Shown: piece by piece, positions 43,147 to 52,843 of the stretch
Numbering within the stretch: the first letter of the stretch is position 1
Layout of the letters: each line of letters begins with the position of its first letter
Source: Halobacteriovorax sp. GB3
Lineage (GTDB): Bacteria; Bdellovibrionota; Bacteriovoracia; Bacteriovoracales; Bacteriovoracaceae
Assembly: GCF_028649655.1 (NCBI RefSeq)
Contig: NZ_JAQSLN010000003.1
Location: 744,001 to 808,000, forward strand
Length of the DNA: 64,000 nt
Reading direction: 5' to 3'
Made by a program: the position numbers and the translations under genes
Notes under the pieces: generated by a model
What the model was told of the DNA's origin: nothing
What the model saw: only the letters and a program-made list of their open reading frames with translations
Database searches by the model: none

Positions 43147-44063
43147 GGTCTTACTTTAAGAACCATCTCTTTTACAATATTGATTCCATAGACAAGTCCT
43201 CTTTCAAAACCAACTCGATGACCTAAAACGTAAGGACAAAGCCCTTGAATATCTTCTAAAATAACATAGTCACGATCATAGAGATAGGCGCGTGCCTTTG
43301 CGGCGAGAATAAGATCTTTGGCCGCCCTTGTTGAAAGCGCAAAACTTTCTTCTAAATGATTTCTCCCGTAATCCATGAGATTTAGAACGTAATCATAGAG
43401 TTCTTCTTTTACATGGACTTTAAGAACTTCATTTTGATGAAAAATAAGCTGGTCTTTCATCATGACAGGTAGGACATTTTGAAGTCTCTCTTTTACATGA
43501 GTTGATTTTAAAATTTCTTTTTCTGCTTTTCGATCTGGAAGCCCCAGACTTATCCCCATGAAGAAGCGATCAAGTTGAGACTCTGGTAGTGGTGATGTCC
43601 CAATTTGTTGGAAAGGGTTCTGAGTTGCAAAAACTAAAAAAGGTCCATCCATTTTAAAGTCTTCCCCATCGATGCTAATGTGATGTTCTTCCATAACTTG
43701 TAAAAGAGCACTCTGCGTTTTAGGAGAGGCCCTATTTAATTCATCGGCAAGAACAAGCTCTCCAAAAATAGGTCCTTTTTTAAAAACAAACTCACCTTTG
43801 TTCTTATCATATAAATTGAAACCTAAAATATCAGAGGGCAATAGATCGTTGGTAAATTGAATACGCGAGAAGTTAAGGCCTAATAACTTTGAAACAAGCT
43901 GGACCAGTGTGGTCTTTCCAACTCCAGGAATATCTTCAATCAAAAGATGACCGCGACAGAGGGCCGCGATAAGGCTCAATTCGAGTTCATCATTCTTTCC
44001 AATGAGAATCTCACTGGCCTTTTCCATAAACTGTTGAAAATCGACTTTAAGAGGGCGTAACAA
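43143..44063 (-). CDS. MoxR-family AAA+ ATPase
   Basis: A 306-residue ATPase. Walker A EDIPGVGKTTLVQ near residue 43, pre-sensor FTNDLLPSDILG, Walker B VLADELNRASPKTQSAL near 105, EEHHISIDG, sensor 1 FATQNP near 133, second region of homology with the candidate arginine finger ESQLDRFFM, then the AAA_lid helices. Head of the six-gene minus-strand operon. MoxR proteins mature or assemble partner complexes. Confidence 0.93.
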   Translation of the reverse strand: MLRPLKVDFQQFMEKASEILIGKNDELELSLIAALCRGHLLIEDIPGVGKTTLVQLVSKLLGLNFSRIQFTNDLLPSDILGFNLYDKNKGEFVFKKGPIFGELVLADELNRASPKTQSALLQVMEEHHISIDGEDFKMDGPFLVFATQNPFQQIGTSPLPESQLDRFFMGISLGLPDRKAEKEILKSTHVKERLQNVLPVMMKDQLIFHQNEVLKVHVKEELYDYVLNLMDYGRNHLEESFALSTRAAKDLILAAKARAYLYDRDYVILEDIQGLCPYVLGHRVGFERGLVYGINIVKEMVLKVRP

Positions 44064-44258
44064 GAAAACTCCTTTTTCTAGACACTTGGCCTATAAATAA
44101 CAAGAAAAACTGGCAATCCTTGTTGATTTAAGAGGTTAAAACTTAAATTCAATTATTTTAATCTTACCATAATTCAGGTTCTTATGCATTTTTGAAAAAG
44201 CTTACTTCGTCTGATGGTAAAAATCTCTAACAATAGAACTAACCCTTCTAGATCCATA

Positions 44259-44287
44259 TTGAACGTCAGCGCCCTTGGAACTAGAAC
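44259..44287 (+). promoter_or_regulatory. Candidate sigma-70-type promoter for the lytic transglycosylase gene
   Basis: TTGAAC at 44259-44264 and TAGAAC at 44282-44287 are separated by 17 bp, giving a start site near 44294 and a leader of about 12 nt. No ribosome-binding site is obvious. Placed by eye only. Confidence 0.4.
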
Positions 44288-44305
44288 TCATGAAACTTTG
44301 CTCCT

Positions 44306-45385
44306 ATGAAAGACAAAAGATGTACAATCACGAAGATGCTACTGCCCTATTTGGCGATCACACCAACACTTATCTCCTGTGCTGGACCGATGAGTCCATT
44401 TGGTGCGCACAATCCGTTTACGGCAAAAAATGTTGAGTATTTTGCTCATGATAAAACAGAGGCACTTCGCGATCTTTCTAGTGAGAGAGTTGCAAAAATT
44501 GAGTTCTATCCAAGTCATATGAATTATCACGACAAAGGAAGTGTTCAGATAAAAATCACTTCTCCTGTGCAGCTAACAGAAGAGTCTAAATTTCAAATAT
44601 TCTATAATAATCTCAATGTAACGAGTGATGTCGTAAAGAAGTCTCAAGTCGAAATCTCTGCTGATGGAAAGCAATATCTTGTGACGATTCCAAGAATCAA
44701 GCTTCCGGCCCATAAAGGACACGACGTTTCGGTTCGCTTCATTGGAAAAGACTTTATTTTAGAAAAAGAATATCCAAGACCGACGTGTCGTCTCGATAAA
44801 TTAAATCCCATTGTCGATACTTACCCATTCAATGTAAAAAAGAGTTTCATCTCTTCTCTGCAAAATTATGGAAAACAAAAAGAGCTCAATCCCTCTTTAA
44901 TGGCTGGACTTATTGCTAAGGAATCAGGCTTTAATACAAAGGCCGTCAGCTGGGCCAAGGCCATTGGCCTTACACAAATCACAGAATTAGCAGAGTCTCA
45001 TGTTCTGGATCAATATAAAAATTGGCCAGAATATCCAGACTTAGACAACTACAGTGTCGCAACGATTAAAACCTTAATTAAATTAGGTAAAGTTAATGAG
45101 AATAATGAATGGCGACTTAATAAGAGATACTCCATTCTCGGTGGAATCAGTTATATCCGCTACATCGAATCTTATTGGGATCGATACCCTGAGCATATCG
45201 CACGCTTTGGATTAACAGATTTAGTATTGGCAAGTTACAACTCTGGCCCCTACCGTGTACGAAGAGAAATAGAAAAACTTGGAGATTCATGGCTCCAATC
45301 CAACCAACTTAATGAAGCAAGAAAATATGTAAAAATGGTAAAAAGCTACTGCTACCATTTTTCAAATGGTGAGAGGTATTTATGA
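44306..45385 (+). CDS. Lipoprotein lytic transglycosylase (SLT family)
   Basis: A 359-residue lipoprotein: lipobox LISC with Cys at residue 25. A beta domain (about 60-170) precedes a Slt domain: catalytic Glu in LIAKESGFN near residue 207, AKAIGLTQIT near 218 and ASYNSGP near 309, in family order. It cleaves glycan strands of murein, forming 1,6-anhydro ends. For a predator such enzymes can remodel its own or prey wall (inference). It overlaps the PilZ gene by 4 nt. Confidence 0.88.
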   Translation: MKDKRCTITKMLLPYLAITPTLISCAGPMSPFGAHNPFTAKNVEYFAHDKTEALRDLSSERVAKIEFYPSHMNYHDKGSVQIKITSPVQLTEESKFQIFYNNLNVTSDVVKKSQVEISADGKQYLVTIPRIKLPAHKGHDVSVRFIGKDFILEKEYPRPTCRLDKLNPIVDTYPFNVKKSFISSLQNYGKQKELNPSLMAGLIAKESGFNTKAVSWAKAIGLTQITELAESHVLDQYKNWPEYPDLDNYSVATIKTLIKLGKVNENNEWRLNKRYSILGGISYIRYIESYWDRYPEHIARFGLTDLVLASYNSGPYRVRREIEKLGDSWLQSNQLNEARKYVKMVKSYCYHFSNGERYL

Positions 45386-46107
45386 GAGAGAGACCACTTA
45401 TTTATAATGGATTAAGTCTTTTTAACTTTATTGTGGCCATTGCAATCCCATTACAGATTGCCCTTATCTTTAAACATGGTCCTAATGAGTTTAATTATAT
45501 CTTGGATAAGATTACATTCACAAATTGGATTGTTATGATTACTTGTGCAATGAGTTCTGTGGCCTTTTACCACGCTCATAAATCTTTGCGCTTCTTGATT
45601 CCTCTTACAATGGTTTCTGTCTTTATTAACAATCTCATTATCGCAAGATATGGAATGGATTTTTCGGCAGAGACGATTTTCTTTTCAACAATTATTTTTT
45701 TAGCAATTCAGGGCTCACTCTTTTTAGCAAAAGAGAGTAACCTCATAAGAAATCAACATATGCGTTGGTGGCTTATTCCAAAGAGATACCCAATACACTC
45801 AAAAGTTTTTCTCATTAAAGGCGAAGAAAAGATTCTTCTTGGAGAGACTTATGACATATCAACGACAGGGCTCTTTCTAAAATATGATGCTCACTTCAAA
45901 GAAGAGCATGTACCTGTTCTTACAACTGGCGAAGACCTCCATATAGAAGTTGATATAGACGAGCACGCCCATATTATTTCCGATGCCACAGTTGTAAGGA
46001 AGTCTCTTGCTAAAGGTACTTATCCCGCGGGTATTGGAATGAGGTTCAAAGATCTTTCAACCAAAGAGTATATTAAGCTCAATAGTGCGCTCATCATGGC
46101 GCACTAA
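45382..46107 (+). CDS. Membrane protein with C-terminal PilZ domain
   Basis: A 241-residue protein: four helices in the first 115 residues, then a cytoplasmic PilZ-like domain with TYDISTTGLFL (the D/NxSxxG strand) near residue 157, an acidic insert and closing GIGMRFKDLS. An RxxxR motif is not clean (a basic IPKRYPIHSK lies before the domain), so c-di-GMP binding is uncertain. Coupled to the lytic transglycosylase by a 4-nt overlap, hinting at signal-controlled wall cleavage. The 3' end overlaps the convergent RND gene by 14 bp. Confidence 0.72.
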   Translation: MRERPLIYNGLSLFNFIVAIAIPLQIALIFKHGPNEFNYILDKITFTNWIVMITCAMSSVAFYHAHKSLRFLIPLTMVSVFINNLIIARYGMDFSAETIFFSTIIFLAIQGSLFLAKESNLIRNQHMRWWLIPKRYPIHSKVFLIKGEEKILLGETYDISTTGLFLKYDAHFKEEHVPVLTTGEDLHIEVDIDEHAHIISDATVVRKSLAKGTYPAGIGMRFKDLSTKEYIKLNSALIMAH

Positions 46108-48397
46108 TTTTATCCTTCTCTTTTGTAAAAGCTAATATTAGCGCTGGTAGGACGACGAGATCGCAAACTAGCGCTATTGTTAGCACTAATGCGCACAGAA
46201 TACCAAAATTAATATTGGGAACTAAGTGGGCAAACATAAAAATACCAAAGCCCGACACGAGAATGACAGTCGTTACAATGAGAGCAAAGCCTGTTGTATA
46301 GAAAACATTCACAAGAGCACTAAAACAATCCATCCCGCGACTTTTTAAATCTTTATAGTGCGAGAGAAAATGAATCGTATCATCTACTGCAATACCAAGG
46401 GTGACACTCGCCACTAAAGCGCATCCAACATCAATTGGCTTATTAAGGATTGTTAAAAGACCTCCTCCAATAATGATAGGAACAAAGTTTGGAATGAGGG
46501 AGAGAAGTCCCGTTGAAAAAGATCGAAAGATAATCATTAAAAGTACAGTGATAAACAAGAGCGCCATTCCCATACTCTTAAAAAAAGTATCAACCACATA
46601 ACTATTCATTCGATGAAAGAGCACAGGTTTACCTGTCACTTCCATCTTCATATCCATTTCCTTGGCCTTTTTCTCAATCACCTCAACTTTTTCTAAGCTT
46701 TCTTTTGAAGACTGAAGATCCCAAATGAGACTCATGCGAAGAAGTCTATTTTTCAAATCGATTCTATTATTAATATCCATTCCTTGAGGAAGAGACATGG
46801 TATAGAGAAAAAGCTCCTGTGCGATCACATCTTTTTGATCACTAATTTTATAATGTGCCTCCTCTCCTCCATTCAAGGATTGGTTCACTTCTTTTAAGAT
46901 ATCAACGACACTCACAGCTTTATTGACATAATTTTCAGATTCAACCCACTGTTGAAAAGCTTCAATCTTCTTTAAAAACTCAGGTTCTTTCACTCCCTCC
47001 AAAGAAGAGGAATCAAAAATTAATTCAGGACCACCTGAACCTCCAAAATTGGATAGAACGAATTGATTGCTATGAGTTATAGGATCATCATCTCGAAAAT
47101 AATCATAGGGATTAGAATTTACTTCATTTTGTAAGGCCAAGTAAAAAGCACCACAAGTAATTAGATAAGACAGTCCAATAACAAGATAACGAATTTTGTA
47201 GATAAAACGTAAATAACGAGCAATTTTGTCTTTACTCAAAAGGTTCTTATCAAGAACGCTCTCACGCGCTGAGTCCTTTGTTAAATACAAAATCGGTACA
47301 GCATAGAAATAGCTAAAAAAGAGAGCACAAATTGTCCCAATCCCCGCAAGTAGCCCAACATCTTTAACAGGAACGATTTCAGAATTCATAAGACTAAAAA
47401 AACCGATGGCCGTGGAAAGACTTGTAAGAGTGATAGGCCAAATATTTTTTACGAGCGACATCGTACAGGCTTCTTCTAATTCCATGCCCTCTGTCCTATT
47501 CTTATAGAACGATGCCAAGATGTGGACAGAATCAGCAATAGAAATTGCAATCAAAACACTTGGAAGAATGAAAGTGAGTGTATTGACTTTCAGTCCAAGC
47601 AGACCGATAAGCCCTCCAGTGAAAGAAAGACTTGCACCAATAATACAAAAGGGAATAAAAATTCCATTAAAACTTCTAAAACAAAATAAGAGATAAAAGA
47701 GAATAAGAAGAAGAAGTATGGGAACCATTTGCTGAATATCGCCAAATGAGAGGGCCTGAAAGTGATGACTTACAGAGGGCTGTCCTAGTAAGTGAATTTT
47801 CACCCCTTCGTTATTTTCAAATTCTTTTAGTGCCTTGAGAGCTCCTTCATAAACTTTATTAAAATCAGTCTCCTCTCCAGGGACATAGGCTAGCCTTCCA
47901 TAGACAATGGCACTTTTAAAATCTTTTGAAACATACATGCGAGAAATAACATCATGATCTCGGGCCTGCTTTTCTCTTGAAAGTAGAATCTCACGATCAT
48001 CAAGAGTGTCCAAAGGGATGAAGGGTTCTGTCATAATGTCATCGCCCTCGGCCTGAGTCCAATGGTAGTTTGTTAAAGACTCAACTCGAATAACACTTGG
48101 AATCTCCCACATCTTTTCAGTGACATCATTTAATAATTGAAGAGTCTTTGGATTAAAAATATTACTCTCAGTTTGCAGAGCAACAACTAAACTCTCGTCA
48201 TTACCAAAATTCTTTTCAAATTCATTGAGAGAAACAATATAAGGGTCTGATTGGCGAAACCAAACTTTCGCTCCAAAATCAAATTCTATTTGAAAGAGAA
48301 ATGGACTAAGCATTAAGATCAAAAAAAGACCGATAGCAAGATGTGTTTTTGGATAGCGAGTTGGTAGCTTTGCCAGATAGATTTTAAAATTCTTCAT
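46094..48397 (-). CDS. RND/MMPL-family exporter (HAE3-like)
   Basis: A 767-residue inner-membrane protein with two repeats of one helix, a large periplasmic loop and a five-helix bundle (about residues 15-385 and 390-760). Charged residues in helix 4 of each repeat (ISIADSVHIL near 295, GIAVDDTIHFLSHY near 677) are the Asp relay of proton-driven MMPL transporters. Substrates of this class include hopanoids and lipids. No periplasmic adaptor or TolC gene adjoins, typical of HAE3. Confidence 0.88.
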   Translation of the reverse strand: MKNFKIYLAKLPTRYPKTHLAIGLFLILMLSPFLFQIEFDFGAKVWFRQSDPYIVSLNEFEKNFGNDESLVVALQTESNIFNPKTLQLLNDVTEKMWEIPSVIRVESLTNYHWTQAEGDDIMTEPFIPLDTLDDREILLSREKQARDHDVISRMYVSKDFKSAIVYGRLAYVPGEETDFNKVYEGALKALKEFENNEGVKIHLLGQPSVSHHFQALSFGDIQQMVPILLLLILFYLLFCFRSFNGIFIPFCIIGASLSFTGGLIGLLGLKVNTLTFILPSVLIAISIADSVHILASFYKNRTEGMELEEACTMSLVKNIWPITLTSLSTAIGFFSLMNSEIVPVKDVGLLAGIGTICALFFSYFYAVPILYLTKDSARESVLDKNLLSKDKIARYLRFIYKIRYLVIGLSYLITCGAFYLALQNEVNSNPYDYFRDDDPITHSNQFVLSNFGGSGGPELIFDSSSLEGVKEPEFLKKIEAFQQWVESENYVNKAVSVVDILKEVNQSLNGGEEAHYKISDQKDVIAQELFLYTMSLPQGMDINNRIDLKNRLLRMSLIWDLQSSKESLEKVEVIEKKAKEMDMKMEVTGKPVLFHRMNSYVVDTFFKSMGMALLFITVLLMIIFRSFSTGLLSLIPNFVPIIIGGGLLTILNKPIDVGCALVASVTLGIAVDDTIHFLSHYKDLKSRGMDCFSALVNVFYTTGFALIVTTVILVSGFGIFMFAHLVPNINFGILCALVLTIALVCDLVVLPALILAFTKEKDKISAP

Positions 48398-48460
48398 AGT
48401 TAAAATCTAGCATGAGCACTTTTAAATTTCACGAGTATTTTTCTAGACAAATCTTAAGAT

Positions 48461-48512
48461 AAAAAAGGGCCTTCGAGTTGTATTTGTGGTGACAAGGGAT
48501 ACTCGAAGGCCC
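48461..48512 (-). terminator. Intrinsic terminator of the dsbA-like gene
   Basis: Perfect 12-bp inverted repeat GGGCCTTCGAGT (48467-48478) and ACTCGAAGGCCC (48501-48512) with a 22-nt loop. Reading the minus strand, the hairpin is followed by TTTTTT (48461-48466), so it ends the dsbA-like transcript. Confidence 0.9.
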
Positions 48513-48540
48513 ATGAGAGAGGGACTGAGCACTCAGCAAG

Positions 48541-49338
48541 CTAGAGTGCTAGTTTGTTTCTATTTTTTAATTCATTAATCACACGCTCGAAATGATCTAT
48601 TGGATAAGCTCCGCGAACAGGAATACCATTTACGACAAAGCCTGGAGTACCTTGAATATTGAATTTCTTGGCCTCTTCCATATCTTGTTCAATTCTCTTA
48701 TTCACTCGCTCGGAATCTAGATTCTTCTTAAGGTTTTTCATATTAACCCCAAGTTTTTTTGCGACTTTTGAAAGATACTTCTCGCCATTTTTAAGCTTGG
48801 CCTGATTGTTGAAAACTTCATCATGAAAAGCAAAGGCCTTACTTTCATCTTGAATACGAATAGCTTCATAGTATTTAGCAGCAATCATCGCCTGAGGGTG
48901 AAAGCTCAGTGGAAGATGCTTATAAACGAGTCGAATTTGACCTTTATAGCGCTTCATCAACTCACTAATCGTGGCCATACTCCTAGAACAAAATGGGCAT
49001 TGAAAATCGGTATATTCAACAATCGTAATCGGAGCATTCTTATCTCCACGAAATGTTTCATCTTTTCTAATACTAGGTTTTAGAGGGTTTTCAAAAGACT
49101 GAAGAAATTGTTTCTCACGCTCTTGCTGCTCTTTAGCTGCTATATCTTTGCGCGCTTTTTGAACCATACGCTGGAAGGTTTCAACAAATTGAGTTGGATT
49201 TTCTTCCATGATTTTTGTGATAACTTCTGGATCTTCTTTTAAAATTTTTGAAATGCGCTGCTTTAAACTGTCATCACTTTCTTTACATGAGACCAGTAAA
49301 AGCGCCATTGTCATGATCCACATTTTACTTTTAGACAT
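48541..49338 (-). CDS. DsbA-family thiol oxidoreductase lipoprotein
   Basis: A 265-residue lipoprotein with lipobox LVSC (Cys at residue 18), a charged coiled-coil segment (about 25-85) and a DsbA thioredoxin fold: active site DFQCPFCSRS near residue 113, helical insert, cis-Pro in IQGTPGFVVNG near 228. It belongs to the BdbD/DsbG-like group that matures disulfides of exported proteins. 75 bp downstream of the response-regulator gene, same strand. Confidence 0.9.
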   Translation of the reverse strand: MSKSKMWIMTMALLLVSCKESDDSLKQRISKILKEDPEVITKIMEENPTQFVETFQRMVQKARKDIAAKEQQEREKQFLQSFENPLKPSIRKDETFRGDKNAPITIVEYTDFQCPFCSRSMATISELMKRYKGQIRLVYKHLPLSFHPQAMIAAKYYEAIRIQDESKAFAFHDEVFNNQAKLKNGEKYLSKVAKKLGVNMKNLKKNLDSERVNKRIEQDMEEAKKFNIQGTPGFVVNGIPVRGAYPIDHFERVINELKNRNKLAL

Positions 49339-49413
49339 AGTGTCCTCCCTTTGCTCTTTAACGATTATGCCAATGAGAGAGGACTTCTATGTCAATTCAA
49401 TGAAAAATAATTG

Positions 49414-50088
49414 TCAATTCGAGAATTTAAATCGGTATCCGATCCCGCGAACGGTCTCAATAAGCTCGTCTGCAAGCTTTTGGCGCAATTGTAGTACATG
49501 TGTATCAACAGTTCTCGTTGATGGATAATTCTCATAACCCCAAACCTTATTGAGGATTTCATCGCGCGAAAAGGCCCTATTAGGTGTTTCTGCTAGAAGT
49601 TTTAAAAAGTCGAATTCCATCTTTGTTAATTCAACTTTGTTTCCTTCAAAACTGACTTCTCTAGTATCAATATCAATCTCTAGTGTACCTCGGATAATTT
49701 TACTTGAAGGTGCAATATCCGAATGAGGAGCAGGATTTCTTAATTGAACACGCATTCTTGCAATTAATTCTCGCGGTTCAAAAGGTTTAGTCATATAATC
49801 ATTGGCGCCTGTTTCTAGTCCAATAACTTTATCGATGAGATCGGCCCTGGCCGTAAGCATAATAACAGGAACAGTATTTCCCTCACCTCTTAGCTCTTTT
49901 AAGAAATCGATCCCTTGACCATCTGGTAACATCCAGTCCAAAACGACAAGTTCAATATCGCCATTCATCTTCTCTCTCGCTTGTTCAAGAGAAGTGCTCC
50001 AGAGAACGTCCATTCCTTCACCCTTTAAGTAACTCTCGAGTGAAGTTCCTAAGTTTTGGTCATCTTCAACCATCAGAACTTTGGCCAT
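49414..50088 (-). CDS. OmpR/PhoB-family response regulator
   Basis: A 224-residue regulator. Receiver domain: acidic pair VEDDQN near residue 9, phospho-acceptor VVLDWMLPDG near 53, LTARAD near 80, MTKPFEPREL near 101. Winged helix: RTVDTHVLQLRQKL near 195 and TVRGIGYRF at the end. Encoded 15 bp after the sensor kinase, so the two form a pair. No target can be told from this window. Confidence 0.95.
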   Translation of the reverse strand: MAKVLMVEDDQNLGTSLESYLKGEGMDVLWSTSLEQAREKMNGDIELVVLDWMLPDGQGIDFLKELRGEGNTVPVIMLTARADLIDKVIGLETGANDYMTKPFEPRELIARMRVQLRNPAPHSDIAPSSKIIRGTLEIDIDTREVSFEGNKVELTKMEFDFLKLLAETPNRAFSRDEILNKVWGYENYPSTRTVDTHVLQLRQKLADELIETVRGIGYRFKFSN

Positions 50089-50103
50089 TTGATACTCCTA
50101 ATC

Positions 50104-51675
50104 TTATCGATTCAAAACAACTTTAAACGTTGTCGGATTTTTACAAAAAATTAATTTCCCATCCATCTCTTTAACGACTTTTGAGACAATATTCATTCCA
50201 AGCCCTGATCCAGAGCTTTTATTCCCTTTTACAAACTCACTCGTTAACTCTTCAAGCGATTCAAATTGACACGAGCCTTGGTCTTGAACAGTGAAACTTA
50301 CACTCTTTTCTTTCACTTCAACTTGGAAAAGAACAGGTACCTGACCATGATTGAAACTATTTTCAATTAAGTTCTTTAAAACAATAAGTAGCCAATATAG
50401 ATCTACATGGATGGCCCTATCAGCGCCCAAGAACTCATAGCGAAAGTCATCGCCTTTCTCATCTTCAAAAGTAAAAACAATCTCATCGAGCATTCCAGCA
50501 ATCGAAGGATACTTCTCTTCATTCAAATGGATAAGCTTTGAACTCTCCTGAAACTTTAAATAATTGCGACTCTTTTCCGTTAGACGCTGCAATCGATAGA
50601 TCTCACTTGACATGCGTAGAAACACTTCTTGCATTTGATCATCAAGTTTATCAAAGTGCTTATTCATCTCTTCAATAGAAAGTAAGAGTGATGTAATAGG
50701 CGTTCTAAATTCATGAGTTAAAACCTGCAAGGCCAACTTCTTTCTCTCCTCTTCTTGTCTTTGGTTTTTAATTTTAACAAGAAGAAGACGAACCACAAGA
50801 ACACAAATAACAATGAGTCCCACAAAGAAAGTGACTGTAGAAAAGTTAGCAAGTTTAAAAATATGCTTAACGTTGTAATCCCAACACAACTCTCCATCAC
50901 GATAGAAACAAGGTCTTCCCTGCTTATAATTTTGCACCATAAAGGGAGAATCTTTAACAAAGCTATCGAGGTCCTCTCGATCGTAAAAACGATACTCAAG
51001 AATAGGCACAAGCCCAGGGTATTTGATTCTCGCTAGCAGATAGTTCTTTGTAAGAATTGTCCCCTCTCCACGCGAAAGGGAAACCATAGAATCATAATCC
51101 AACTTAACGAGAAGATCATAAATGCCCCCGAGACTTCCCACTTCTTCGTGGAGAACAGAAAGCTCAGTAATATGAAAAAAGCGAAGATGTGATCGCACCC
51201 AAGTGCGCGTTCTATTTCTCTCTTTATTTAAACGAAAAGCAAGATAGGCGTAACTTTGTCCACTTGGGTGAATAAAAGGAGCTATTTGAAAAAATGACTC
51301 TGGTATATGAGAGCGCTTACCGCAACGATACTCTTCCCATAACCAAACCTTTTCAAAACCAGGCTCGTTAACAAGAACTTCAAAGTCCTGATAACAATCT
51401 TCACTCGAATAGTAATTGATCGTCTTATTTACGCTTTCAGCAGGTGTCGTATAGAGAGGATCTATGAGTCGAATTTGGTGGCGTGAGTAATAAATTGAAT
51501 TGAAGTTGATTATGGCACGAGGAGTGACCTTCTTTTGAAAGTCTAATTTCAACTCATTAATCTCGACAATATCTTGTAGCGTTGGCGTGTAAGAGCCTTG
51601 TAGAAAAAGAGCAAAATAACCTGTCGCGAAGGCCATTGTCACAGCTGTTAATATTAAAACCAAATACAATCTCAA
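50104..51675 (-). CDS. Membrane sensor histidine kinase with large periplasmic domain
   Basis: A 523-residue kinase. Helix 1 (about 4-26), periplasmic sensor of about 240 residues with four Cys (DCYQDFE, YRCGKRS, GRPCFY, ELCWDY) and PFIHPSGQSYAYLAF, helix 2 (about 275-298), then H box HEFRTP (His near 321), N box NLIENSFNHG, G1 QDQGSC and G2 GSGLGMNIV. The sensor resembles the DUF3404/VxrA type known to respond to cell-wall stress in Vibrio. That link is tentative. No HAMP is evident. Confidence 0.88.
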   Translation of the reverse strand: MRLYLVLILTAVTMAFATGYFALFLQGSYTPTLQDIVEINELKLDFQKKVTPRAIINFNSIYYSRHQIRLIDPLYTTPAESVNKTINYYSSEDCYQDFEVLVNEPGFEKVWLWEEYRCGKRSHIPESFFQIAPFIHPSGQSYAYLAFRLNKERNRTRTWVRSHLRFFHITELSVLHEEVGSLGGIYDLLVKLDYDSMVSLSRGEGTILTKNYLLARIKYPGLVPILEYRFYDREDLDSFVKDSPFMVQNYKQGRPCFYRDGELCWDYNVKHIFKLANFSTVTFFVGLIVICVLVVRLLLVKIKNQRQEEERKKLALQVLTHEFRTPITSLLLSIEEMNKHFDKLDDQMQEVFLRMSSEIYRLQRLTEKSRNYLKFQESSKLIHLNEEKYPSIAGMLDEIVFTFEDEKGDDFRYEFLGADRAIHVDLYWLLIVLKNLIENSFNHGQVPVLFQVEVKEKSVSFTVQDQGSCQFESLEELTSEFVKGNKSSGSGLGMNIVSKVVKEMDGKLIFCKNPTTFKVVLNR

Positions 51676-51877
51676 AAGAAATCCCTTTAATCCATGTCAC
51701 CTATGGAAGATCATCCCCTCTCAACAACAATTGATTGTCAAAGGGATGTCATTTTATTGTGAGTGATTAAAAATAACATAGAAAAAATAAGATGTATTGT
51801 CCCTTCATTGCGCATTTTTGCCTTAATTGGTATAAAGAGAAGCTCTAAAACTAATACAAAATAACGAAAGGATATTT

Positions 51878-52651
51878 ATGTTAATTCTTGGTATAGACCT
51901 CGAAGGAATGAGTGAGAATCTCGTTGAAAATGGTGTGAATCTAGACAAAGATCGCGTTACAGAAATTGGTGCCGTTCTTTGGGATACAAGAATTAATCAA
52001 CCCATCAAAGTCTATTCTGAGCTAATCGATGAAAAAGACCGTCTGCCAATGACTGAAGAAATCATCGATCTCACAGGAATTGACGATCAGCTTTTAGAAG
52101 AATGGGGTCTTAAGGGCGAAGAGATTCAAATGGCGCTAAATCGCCTGGCCATCATTATGAAAAAGGCCGATTTCCTCATGGCCCACAATGGCGAGAAGTA
52201 TGACAAACCAATGTTAGAAGCTCTTTTTAAGCGCTTTGACGTGGCCTTTCCACAGAAAGTTTGGATTGATACAGTCTTTGATATTGAATACCCTAAAAAG
52301 ATTCATCAAAAGAATATGGCCGCACTTGAGCACGCTCACGGCTTTATTAACCCATTCCCACATAGGGCCGTCACTGATGTTCTCTCTATGCTTAAGATTG
52401 CTTCACACTACGATTTTGAGCGTATGGCAACGCTTGCAAGCTCAAGCAAGGTTAGAATCGTTGCAAAATTAAAGGCACCTAATTGGAAAGATAAAGAACA
52501 AGTTGAGACCTTTAATAAGATTAAAAATCGCGTATCACGTGCTCGTTTTCAGTGGAATCCAGGTAATAAGACTTGGTCAAAAATGATTCATAAAGTTCTT
52601 CTCGACGAGGGAAGCATCAACTATGAATTTGACTGGTACGAAGAGAAATAG
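51878..52651 (+). CDS. DEDDh-family 3'-5' exonuclease with C-terminal extension
   Basis: A 257-residue protein. DnaQ-like core: Exo I GIDLEG near residue 5, LTGIDDQLL, Exo II AHNGEKYDKPML near 108, Exo III HRAVTDVLSML near 160. The last 70 residues form a small extra domain with RARFQWNPGNKTWSKM, the kind of aromatic WxP/K-W pattern seen in DUF5710-like modules. Digests DNA or RNA ends. The substrate is unknown. Ends in an intrinsic terminator. Confidence 0.85.
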   Translation: MLILGIDLEGMSENLVENGVNLDKDRVTEIGAVLWDTRINQPIKVYSELIDEKDRLPMTEEIIDLTGIDDQLLEEWGLKGEEIQMALNRLAIIMKKADFLMAHNGEKYDKPMLEALFKRFDVAFPQKVWIDTVFDIEYPKKIHQKNMAALEHAHGFINPFPHRAVTDVLSMLKIASHYDFERMATLASSSKVRIVAKLKAPNWKDKEQVETFNKIKNRVSRARFQWNPGNKTWSKMIHKVLLDEGSINYEFDWYEEK

Positions 52652-52662
52652 AGAACTCAATA

Positions 52663-52695
52663 GGGGCTTTTGATGTCAGAAGCCTCTTCTTTTCC
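52663..52695 (+). terminator. Intrinsic terminator after the exonuclease gene
   Basis: GGGGCTTTT (52663-52671) and AGAAGCCTC (52678-52686) form a 9-bp stem with two G-T pairs, loop GATGTC, followed by TTCTTTT. Confidence 0.7.
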
Positions 52696-52843
52696 TCCTC
52701 CCCCCTCAATACATCTGACGTAAACACCTAAAATAACGACAAACATGTAAGACTTTCATGATGTAAGAAATTGTCGGCCCAAACTCCTAACTCCCGTTCA
52801 CAGATAGTGCTAAAACCTCTCTACAAATTTAGGGGAGAAGAAC

